A stretch of 64,000 nt of DNA, taken from Phanerodontia chrysosporium (taxonomy: Eukaryota; Basidiomycota; Agaricomycetes; Polyporales; Phanerochaetaceae). The position numbers were made by a program, and so were the translations under genes. The notes under the pieces are model-generated. The model had not been told where the DNA came from. It was given only the letters and a program-made list of their open reading frames with translations, and searched no databases. Below are positions 22,792 through 31,982 of the stretch, piece by piece (within the stretch, counting starts at the first letter, position 1; each line of letters opens with the position of its first letter). Where the stretch lies: the NCBI GenBank assembly GCA_001910725.1, contig MJGA01000003.1, forward strand, positions 1,674,001 through 1,738,000. Direction: 5' to 3'.

Positions 22792-25011
22792 CTACCAATT
22801 CAGCCATTCACCGTACATGTTCGGCTGTTCCCCCCGCAAATAGGCTTCGAAAGTCCGTTTCATAACAGCCGACCAGCTGAGCTCGTATGCTGGCTCTTCG
22901 AAGCGAATTGATGGTGGCTTAACATTTGAGAAGCGTGGGCCAAGATTAGGATAGTCGCGCTGGGGGTCAAACGGCGTCCACCAGTTATTGTGATAGTGGT
23001 AGGAGAAAGCTCCTTTGAAAAAGCCGTCAAATCCAAGGGCCTCTGGACCCGCGCCAAGTAGCGGTGGAGTCTCAAAGAAGTCCTCGAACCTGCAACAAAG
23101 TGCCTCAGCATCCCTGCGCACACTTCGCGTTACGTGTCTAATGCCACGACGTACGTATTCAGGAGCGGCTGAGGCGGTCTTTCCGTCTCGAAGCCCTCCA
23201 CCATGACCCACGCAGGGTCGAACAACGCGCCCGGGAGGCGCAGGAGCAGGCCCTCTGTCTGCGCATCCCGCAGATAGCGCGAGACGCGGATCGGGTGGAA
23301 GTCCAAGCCATTCTTGAGCGCGGTGCGAAGGAGCCATGTCCCCAGCGCGCTGTTAGCGTGCATCCGGAGCACGGCGGTGTTGTAGCGGTCCATGCGCGAC
23401 CAACGGTAGGCGAACGCCCCGCGCCAGCCCCAAAGCTCCTCCCAATCGCGCAGGAGCAGCGTGTCGGCGTCAAGGTAAATTCCACCGAAGCGGTGGCACA
23501 CCACGAAGCGCACAAGGTCTGAATGTGCGACGGACGGCTTGTCGTATTGAGAACTACCGGACGATGCAGGAGAACTGGCGGCAAGGACAGCGGAATAATT
23601 GGCGTCGTTTACCCCATCGTCGACGCCGTCCTCTGGTGCGCGGGCCATCTTGGATTTGACTACTTTGTGCTCGTACTTCCTCCACTCGTCTTTGAGTTCG
23701 TCGACGGAGTCTAGCTGTTCCGCTACATCCCAGACCTTGAAGTGTATGACCTGGCTGAGCCGGGGATGTAAGAACGCCGCGGCCCACGGGCTCGCCTTCA
23801 GCTCGTTGTACATCCGCTTCTCCCATGTCGCGCGCTTGTAGCGAGTCCAATGCGGTTGTGACATCCAAAGCCACAGTTCTGTCTTGCATTTCAATAACGG
23901 GTGGTCGGTTGGAAGATGTAGGCCAAGGTTTTGCGTGTAGAGGAAGGACAGAAGGGCCATGTACGGCTTGTCGTTAAATGGACCCGTCCAGAACATGTGG
24001 AATATTCTTCGGTCATCACCCTGGCAAGCGTGCTGACCCCTGATCGGAAGAGGAGGAAGTACGAGGTCTGTCTTTGCGTGGCTGACCCGAAGACCGCCTG
24101 GATACGACGTACTGCCTTCAGGTTCATACGCTCCAGGCGTCTCGTTCACTGAGCGAGGCTGCCCAGCACCCTCCGCGAGGTCAGTAATGTAGACGTAATG
24201 GAACTGGCCAGCGGTTCCTCCCCTGATACGGCGGGACGCTGTGTCGAGTTCTGCCCCGTTCCGTAGAAGCTTGAGACAGTCTCGCACGGACTATGGGGCT
24301 GTACGTAAGTACGCGGCTAATGGAGAGCGTCACCGTACCAACCTTGCCCAAGGAGTGATCGCAATGCTGCATGACGATGTCCAGGTCTGCTGCGCTGCCT
24401 AGAACTGGCCTCGGCGGATACGCTAGGTTGTCTAGTGGGACCTTTGGGGTTACGTATACCCTTCGTGCGCCCGTTCCGACGGTGCTGGCGTCGCCATCGG
24501 ACTGCACGGGGCTAGCAGGATTGCCTGACGCCGTCGAACCCACGTACATTGGCGCTGCAAGCAGCAAACAGTGAGCAAAGGGCATTGCGAAGAGGCGTGA
24601 GATGGCTCTACAGACGTGGTTGGGCAGAAGGATAATGCCCAGCAGAAATCTCCCACTGCCACACTCGCTTGAGGTCCCGGACGTCATAAACGAGGGTCGG
24701 AGGCCCCAAGACGTTGAATGGTGGGATCCAGGTCTGCTCCTGGGTCATGTAGCGCAGATGCAGCGCGACAGCAGTGTACCCAAGGACGAATAATACGACG
24801 ACTACGCAGTAGGGCCGTCGCCGACATAGTCCTAGTATTCTGGACCAACGTCTCGTAAGTCTACGGGCTCGCGCGTTCGGGTCGACATGCACTGGGCACG
24901 TACCCTTGAGTTTTCCTTCGTTTTTGACTATCCGCAAGCTTGAAGCCGCCGGTGGTCATCGTACGGCGCATAGCCCTTGGTGGCCGTTACGAACTGCGCC
25001 AACGACTGCAT
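22792..25011 (-). CDS. Type II membrane glycosyltransferase with DXD motif (GT32-like), one apparent frameshift
   Basis: Golgi-type glycosyltransferase of the DXD sugar-binding group. Exons: 24616-25011, 24343-24554, 23155-24290, 22792-23089. An N-terminal basic stretch and one membrane anchor (YCVVVVLFVLGYTAVALHL) lie in exon 1. The catalytic part has DLVRFVVCHRFGGIYLDADT, with the DXD being DAD, and later GFDGFFKGAFSYHYHNNWW. The start is uncertain. An ATG at 25011 opens a plausible cytoplasmic tail (MQSLAQFVTATKGYAPYDD), but one extra base somewhere around 24930-24956 is needed to join it to the membrane-anchor frame, which has no ATG of its own upstream of the anchor. With that base the exons total 655 codons. 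Acceptor and linkage are unknown. The intron after 24343 appears to use a GTTGGT donor. Confidence 0.78.
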
Positions 25012-25293
25012 TTCGCAGGATGATATGACAGCAATCTGAATCGCAGCATCTGTGATGATCACCGGCAAGCACAAACACAAAAGATCGCAGTATGTCCTCA
25101 AACGCGATCAAGGCGCGTAGCCCCCGCCGTCCCAGGAAGGCAACCGTTCAAGTTCAACTTGGCCAGTTGGCCTGCCTTACATGCGGAAGCGATACAACCG
25201 TTTCGCTGTCGTGACGGTACAGCTTTCATGCCTAATGTACATGTGAGCCACGCTAATGCACTATCTATACGTCTATTATACACTGCTATCCGT

Positions 25294-27538
25294 TTACGAG
25301 CTTCCGAGCGGCTGCATCTGAAGGTCGGCGGGGTCGGTCGGCACAGAGAGAATACGGAGGGTGTTGGTATGGCCGAGACCGCCCTTCCAGCCCTGGACAG
25401 CGACGACGGTCGTGCCGGTTTTGATGATGTTGAGTTCGAGCGCGCTACGCAGACCGAAGCGGATACGGTTGTCGACCTGTTACGGTGTCAGTATCCTTTT
25501 GATCTCTGTTCGAAGTGGCGACAGAGTACTTACGTCGGTCTGCCATTGGTGGCTCTCGATGCCGCGGGGCTCCGGATACCAGAACGGATAAACGCCCCGG
25601 TGAAGATGAATCTGCCTCGCAGTCTGCTCGTTGCGGGTGACTGAATGTGCATTGTCAGCAAGTGAACATACGATGTCCAGAGATGACTAACCTGTGATAA
25701 CAGGGCAGCGAGGGCGGTACTTGGAAACGAGACGCGCGGTGTTGCCGCTAGTCGACAGGACAATGATAGCAGACGCGTTCTGCTCATCTGCCGCAGCAAC
25801 AGCGGCGATGGCGACAGTCTCGACAGTGTCGGTCGGACGAGGGGTGACGGACCGGAGTTCGTCGTAGAGAGGTGGGTAGCAAATAGAAGCCTCCGCAAGC
25901 ATGCAGGTCTCGGCCATCATGAGGACTGAGTGAAATACGCTTGTCAGGCAGTGCAAAGCGGACAGAGCTGGATGCACGTACCGGATTGCACGGGGTAAGA
26001 TCCCTTAGCAGTCTCACCCGACAACATGACACAGTCAGCACCGTCAAGGACGGCGTTTGCGACATCGCTGACTTCGGCGCGAGTCGGGCGGGGGTTGTAC
26101 TGCCGAATGAACTCAGCTTCTCGGAAGGGTGAAAGGTCTGCAGAAGACTTACGGTCATAGACTCCAACATCTGGGTGGCGACAATGACAGGCTTGCCCGC
26201 CATGTTGCATTTGGAGATCATCATCTTCTGAGCGATGAAGACCTGAGCCGCGGGGATCTCAATACCGAGGTCACCACGCGCGACCATGACACCGTCAGTC
26301 TCCTTGAGGATCTCGTCGAAGTTGGCGACACCCTGCTCGTTCTCGATCTTGACGATGATCTTGATGTTCGCGCCATCGGGACCGAGGACAGCACGGATGT
26401 CACGGACGTCCTGCGCGCGACGGATGAAAGAGGCGAAGACCATGTCCACGCCGTTCTTGACACCGAACCGCAGGTCAGCCTTGTCCTTCTCAGAGAGAGC
26501 AGGAAGGTCGACGTCGGTCTTGGGCAGGTTGACACCCTTGCGCGAGGAGAGAGTGCCGTTGTTGAGGGCACGGACGTGAACGTTGGTGCCGTCAATCGCA
26601 GTGACAAGGAGGGAAAGGATACCTGTATTCTCGTCAGTCCATTGTATTAGCTTCGCATGATGGCAAACTGACCGTCGTCGACGTAGATGAGCTTGCCAGG
26701 GGCGGTGACCTTAGGAAGGTTTTTCTACGAGTGTCTTCAGTCAACATGCGCGTATTCCTATCACAAAATCTGAGACGCACGTAGTCCATGTAGAGGACCT
26801 TGTCGTCGCAGATCTTCGAGTACTTCTCATCGGTGGAGACAATGAATTCGTGGCCCGCCTTGATAGGAATCTGTAAAGGGGGACCGTTAGACCTTGCAGT
26901 GTAGTGGAATCGCGTAACATACGTCCAAGCCATCCTTCATCACACCGGTACGGATTTCCGGTCCTTTCTATGTCGTGGGATCAAGATCAAAAATCGCGTA
27001 CGATCTGCAATTCGCGAAGCGCGTACCGTGTCGAGGGCAATGGCGATGGGGCGGAAGCCCGGGTTCGCTAGACGTAAATCTAAGTATGGATTTCACACCG
27101 GACGTCAAAAAGAGTGCTCACCAGCAACCGCGGCGCGGGTGTTGTCAATGACGCTTTGGTGGTACTCATACTCACCGTGCGAGAAGTTCATGCGCACTGG
27201 AGGGCCGACGCGTCAGCCCTTGGAGCGCACTTTGCGAGATCGTGCAACTTACCGATGTTAACACCTGCGCGCATGAGCTCAGCAAGCTTCTCAGGGGTGT
27301 TGACCTTGGGACCTGTGTGCCAGCATGGTTAGGCAATGGCGCTGGGTTGCATTTGCGGACGAGGGCGTACCAATGGTCGCGATGATCGCGGTCTGCAAGA
27401 TCGTCAGTCCTGCCGCTATGTGCAGCGAGCTTGGGGGGCACACACCTTGCGGAGATACTTGGTCTCCTCAGTGGGGACGGGGGCATTGGCGGTGGAAAGG
27501 TTGGCAAACCATTCGAGGCGCGAGCGGATGGCGGACAT
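25294..27538 (-). CDS. PYK1: Pyruvate kinase
   Basis: Last step of glycolysis: phosphoenolpyruvate plus ADP to pyruvate plus ATP, in the cytosol. Thirteen exons: 27446-27538, 27371-27392, 27253-27312, 27122-27196, 27027-27067, 26923-26967, 26781-26870, 26673-26724, 26153-26622, 25982-26099, 25692-25925, 25534-25640, 25294-25476; 529 residues, the usual length. Motifs: [22 protein letters not shown], the active-site lysine in [36 protein letters not shown], and the allosteric C-terminal domain with [19 protein letters not shown]. The 5' half is cut by many short introns, as is common for glycolytic genes in basidiomycetes. Its upstream region has a TATA box and a pyrimidine-rich leader. Confidence 0.97.
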
Positions 27539-27615
27539 GACTGTGCGGTGAGGAGCTTGAAGGACTGGAGCGAGAGGTTATGTAGTGGATTAGCCGCTCG
27601 CGCTATCAGGGCGCA

Positions 27616-27681
27616 GGGGCGGAGGTAGAGAGGGAGGGGAGGAATGGGTTGGCTCTGATATGCCTTGCGCCCGCTCTTATA
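27616..27681 (-). promoter_or_regulatory. Pyruvate kinase core promoter: TATA box and CT-rich block
   Basis: Read on the minus strand, TATAAGA lies at 27675-27681, about 137 bp before the start codon. It is followed by a nearly pure pyrimidine tract (27616-27648 on that strand). TATA plus CT block is the known layout of strongly expressed fungal glycolytic genes; function here is inferred. Confidence 0.6.
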
Positions 27682-28071
27682 CACCCGCCAGAGCCTCCGG
27701 CCATCGATTGGGGCAAAATTTAAAAGCATCCCGCTCGAACGTGTACGCAGATCAGCGCAATGCCGAGTAGGCATCGTCCACAGCAGAGCGCGCAGCCGTG
27801 CAAGGCCATGCAAAGCCCGCGGCGGTCCCTCGGTGGTCTCCCGCCCGCTCTACGGAGAACATAAATATACATGTTCCACGAAAACTCTGCTGATGATATA
27901 CAAATACAGCCCAGACAACAACAGCAGTACGTGGTACATAAATCGAAAGCACGATGGATAGGCATGAAACGACAACACAACACCAAAGAGGATCACAGCA
28001 AGACAAGTAGTAATGAGTATACAAGGCGATAGCGTTCCGGAAGATAATATCGGGATAATGTCATGAGTTCT
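27682..28071. other. Upstream region of pyruvate kinase and 3' end of CSL gene
   Basis: About 390 bp with no supported gene. It should hold upstream regulatory sequence of pyruvate kinase and the CSL 3' UTR. Confidence 0.35.
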
Positions 28072-30468
28072 CTATATGACTCTCAACGACCAACTGTGCA
28101 TAGCGGCTTCCAGGCCTTGCATCCCTTGCGCCTGAGCAAGCCATGCCTGGTCGTCCGTGCGTCCGTTTATCTCCAGGGATTGGAAGATGTTCTCCACGGC
28201 AATAGCCCTTCCGGAGTGGTACCCAACGCCGTCTGCCGCCCGGATGAACAGCAGAGGGAGACTGCGACCGTTGAGTGCGGCCACGTTTAGCTTCGGATCG
28301 GTGGAAGTTCCATTCTGCGGCGCCGCCCCGTCACGCGGGGGCTCGAGGTCCTCCTGAAGCGACCGTAGGATGTCGGCCATTGGAGGTAGGTCGACGGTAA
28401 TAGAGGTATGGATGGGATTAGCGGCCAAGTACGGCGAGCGCTCAAGCGGCGAGACTCCCGGGCCAATGGGCTCGTCGCGCTGGACACCATCAGGGCCAAT
28501 TGCCTGAACATATGGCGATACGCTTGTAAGAGGGCCCGGAGGATAAGGTGCATTGATACGGTGGCGAAGGGGGCCCAGGTTGCCCAAATAAATACTCAGC
28601 GGCGTTTGCTCATTAGTGTGAGGGTGCCGGTAGAAAAAGTTCGCGACGGTCAAGTCCAGGGTGCAAGGCTCCGAACCAGCACCTGTCGCCAGCGCTGGGG
28701 CCGTGAAGAGGGTCGGGAAGGGAGTTATGGGTGCCTCAGGCGGGTCGGTATGGCCAAACGCATCGAAGAACGTGTACTGGAACTTGGCTATGGATACACA
28801 AATATTAGCGCGAGCTCGCGAGCGAAGAAGATGACGTACAGATTCCGACAATAGTCCAGCATAGATAGTCATCAACTTCGTCCGTAATCACTCGAACGCC
28901 GTCTCGAGTCTCCTCGCGGACTCGAGGAGCCTGAAACACTAATGGGTGGGTACCCGTTTGATTCGCAGGGGACTGACTTGTGGCAGTCCCTTGTCCTGGA
29001 ACAGGACTTGCTGCTGACAAATAGTGTCTTGTACCGTCCGTATTCGTTCGTTGCAGGGCAATCTTCTGCATCTGACTCACAGGCCCTCCGTCGTCCGGAG
29101 CAATTCTTCCCTTATCGACTTTGCGAATGGTCAGAGGGGAAGTTGATATGCCGGAAAGGGTATCGGTTAAAATGACTTCGCTTCCGTATGTTACAGGTTG
29201 AGGGCCTAGGACTATTTCATTAACAGGTGCAGAGGGGGTCTGTGAGTGGTACGAGGAACATACCGATGGTAGGTTGGTCGCCTTGTGGTCGAACGACAGA
29301 AACGTTAAAAGCTGCCCATGTCACATTACTAGCGCAGAGCTGCCCGTTGTCCACCGTCATATACTTTGTTCGGACGGTCTGAGAGTTGATGCGATTGAAC
29401 AAGGACACCGGCCCTCCGGCAAGGATACAGGAGGCGATATTACGCGTCTTGGCCGTCTTTTTGGAAGGCTTCGAGATAATGGTAACTGGTGCGGAATCGA
29501 AAGAAGCCCAGGGAAGCCGCCCTGGTACAGTCGGCTCGCTGCCATCTGCAGTGGGAGGTGAAGGTTCGGTGATGTTTAGAGATAGCTGGAAGCTCTTGGA
29601 TTTCGCAGAGCCGGTGACGTGCAGGAACTTGAAGCTTGCCGAGAGGTTGTGGTCGATTGGCGCCCTCTGTTCAAATGAGCGTTCGCCACCTTCTGATACG
29701 ACCGTCATAGAGAACTGCTGATTTTTCATGTTCCACACGGGTCCCTCGATGTGGACGATGGGAGGGGGACAGAGGAAGCGCTTCTCAGTGCCGTACGACT
29801 TCTGGGCTACCGCTGCGTGCAGGCACAAGACGGTGGTCATGGGTATCGGTCTAGGGGTATGCTGAGAGACATGGTCGCGCACGACGCGTCTAATCTTGGT
29901 GTGCGGATCGTCTGCTTCCGACGCGTCAAGCTTACGCTTTGTGGATGTGCGCTACAACAGATATCAGTCTAGACCGCAGGCAGTAGGCACAGGCTCGACG
30001 CACCGGCGGGGCGGGCGGGGGACCCGGAAGAGCACTGTGAGTCTCTCGTGGAGGGTGCCCTACGTTCGCGGTGGGATTCCACGCCGGCTGAGCGGGCGGC
30101 GCAGCACAGGAGGTATCTGGTTCGGTTGTGGCGGTTAAGATGGATTGTATGGTCTGGGCGGGCTGGGTTGGCGAAGAGGGGCGACGGTTCGCGGTGGTAT
30201 CGGCCGTCTGAACGTCATCTGGGTGTGAAGACGCGGGTGTATGGACCTAAGACGCGTTGAGATGGGTCTGGAAGTGCGAGGAAGGGATGCGTACCAGAGA
30301 GTCGAAGGTCGGTTGGGCCGAAGAGCTCGGGCGGGAGAGCTCCTGAGGATTTGCGGTCTCTGGGGCAGGAAACGGGTCAGCAGGGGATGGCACTGCTATG
30401 GAGGCCATTGGAAAGTGGAGGTGGGAGGAGGGGGAGGAGGGCGACAGAAAGCCTGGATAGGTGCTCAT
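28072..30468 (-). CDS. CSL (CBF1/RBP-Jk/Su(H)/LAG-1) family transcription factor
   Basis: DNA-binding protein of the CSL family, the nuclear effector of Notch in animals; fungi have CSL proteins but no Notch, and in fission yeast Cbf11/Cbf12 act in adhesion, lipid and cell-cycle control. Five exons: 30295-30468, 30004-30246, 29264-29951, 28840-29211, 28072-28787; 730 residues. A Ser/Pro-rich N-terminal region of about 150 residues leads to the Rel-like DNA-binding domain (LHAAVAQKSYGTEKRFLCPPP). The beta-trefoil domain follows with KTAKTRNIASCILAGGPVSL and FNRINSQTVRTKYMTV, then VSQMQKIALQRTNTDGTRHY and VDDYLCWTIVGISKFQYTFF. The C-terminal IPT/TIG region has IYLGNLGPLR. Four CSL-type sites lie right before its own start codon. 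Confidence 0.95.
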
Positions 30469-30483
30469 GAGGGCAGTATCGCG

Positions 30484-30553
30484 TTCCCACGCAGGCTCAG
30501 TATACTGTGGGAACTTGGGCGAAAGGTGTGGGAAGGAACAACCCCCGTGGGAA
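30484..30553. promoter_or_regulatory. Cluster of four CSL-type binding sites (YGTGGGAA)
   Basis: CGTGGGAA on the minus strand at 30484-30491, TGTGGGAA on the plus strand at 30506-30513 and 30527-30534, and CGTGGGAA on the plus strand at 30546-30553. The core GTGGGAA is the known CSL recognition sequence. The cluster lies between the TATA-like box and the ATG of the CSL gene. Confidence 0.75.
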
Positions 30554-30560
30554 CGCCCAA

Positions 30561-30566
30561 CTTATA
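30561..30566 (-). promoter_or_regulatory. TATA-like box of the CSL gene
   Basis: TATAAG on the minus strand, 93-98 bp upstream of the CSL start codon and 8 bp beyond the outermost CSL-type site. Confidence 0.5.
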
Positions 30567-30650
30567 CCTCTCGCTCATGTGACTGACGTGTCACGCGTCA
30601 CACCGCCAGGCCAGGCGCCAGGGCATCAGAAGAGCGACGTAGACTATGGA

Positions 30651-31399
30651 TCACAGCGAGATCATCTCCAGCACCCGTCCCAGGCCCAATGTCCACCAGC
30701 CCTCGTCCCCCAGCCTGCCCTCGTCGGCAAAGAACAGTCCCCCCGGCCGACCCACAGCGTCCACAGCTGTGTCCTCCGTGTGCGCACGCCGCAGCTCGCA
30801 GTACGTCCGGTACAACGCCTCCTGGTCCTCTGGCAGGCCCTCCGAGTACGGCGTCAGCAGGTGGTCGTCGTACGCTGATGTGAACATCGCTTCACCCGCT
30901 GAGAAAACTGAGCCTGCGAGCATCAAACTCTCTCAACACGCTGCACCTTGTGCGACGGCAGCTCGGAATGACGTACGCAGCGATAGCACGCCCAGCTTGT
31001 CCTCCCGACGGATCACCACGCTTGTCTCCTCGTCCTCTGCTTTGCCATACGCCGGCTCCTTGTTGTCGTGGGCCTCTTCAGGCGCCGCGTCTGGCGCGTC
31101 CAGACCGTCGTCGCGGAGCCAGTGCCATTCCGTGTCCGGGCTCTCCGTCCCAGCCAGGTGGGAGGGGAAGAATCCCCCGAGGCTGAACGGGTCCTCTATC
31201 CGCTCCCCGCAGGGTGTCTGATACCCGAGCGTGCGGATCGGGGGGTTGACAGGTCCGTGAGGGCGAGACTCGTCTTGTGTCTCACGATGCGCGGACGGTG
31301 CGCGCTCAGCGCGCCGTCGTTGTCGTCGCTGCGGGACGCGAGGAACGGCTGCGGCGAGGCGACGGAGGGTGCCGACCTTGAACGCTGGATGCTCGACAT
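30651..31399 (-). CDS. Protein of unknown function, with an apparent one-base frameshift
   Basis: Not recognised. Two exons, 30977-31399 and 30651-30913. Exon 1 opens with a Ser/Arg-rich segment (MSSIQRSRSAPSVASPQPF, then RIVRHKTSLALTDLSTP). The frame then breaks at a run of six G on the plus strand (31240-31245). One more base in that run joins it to LGYQTPCGERIEDPFSLGGFF, which continues in frame as an acidic region (EWHWLRDDGLDAPDAAPEE) and across the intron into SVFSAGEAMFTSAYDDHLL and the end LGLGRVLEMISL. Corrected length would be 228 residues. No domain, signal peptide or membrane segment is visible. It most likely encodes an intact intracellular protein hit by an assembly error; a decayed gene is the alternative. 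A TATATATAAAG stretch at 31456-31466 could serve as its TATA box. Confidence 0.6.
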
Positions 31400-31982
31400 G
31401 ATGATGATGGGTGTGTGTATATTACGAACGAGAGGCGGTGCCGGCTTGGCCTGTGTATATATAAAGGATTGACGGAATGAATAGCGCAGTGGAGAAAGTT
31501 GGTGAAGATGGTTTGTGTGGACAAGCCGAGATACCCAGAGACTGCCCAGCCTAGGCCTGGGAAGGCGCCAGGCCCCTAACCCGTCCGCAGCGGTGACCGG
31601 CTCCCGCTGGTATGATGACCTCCTAGCCAGCTAGGCCCGCGGAACGCTACCGAGACAACCGCGATTACCATGCCAATCGCTGATGCCATTCCGTCGGTCC
31701 GACGTGCGTAACCACATTCCAATATTCGACGTCCGTAAATAGCGAATAACTAATATATTGGTAGGAGTGGGTGACATGCATACACATTATCCGGTGTCAA
31801 CATACGATGCGATACAAGTCCATGAGTGAGTTGCGGGTGAACAAATGCGTCGTCTCAAGGATTATAGTGTCAACAAGACTGCCTGAGGTATATGGAACAT
31901 GAGGAATCTAAGCGTCCGATGCTGAAAGTCCTATGGTATCTCTGCACGAATTGTCAATAAAAATGCAGCCGTGACGAGTCCT
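31400..31982. other. Intergenic region
   Basis: About 580 bp. It holds the TATA-like stretch at 31456-31466 upstream of the unknown gene and should include the 3' UTR of the DUF4203-like gene. No gene is supported. Confidence 0.35.
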
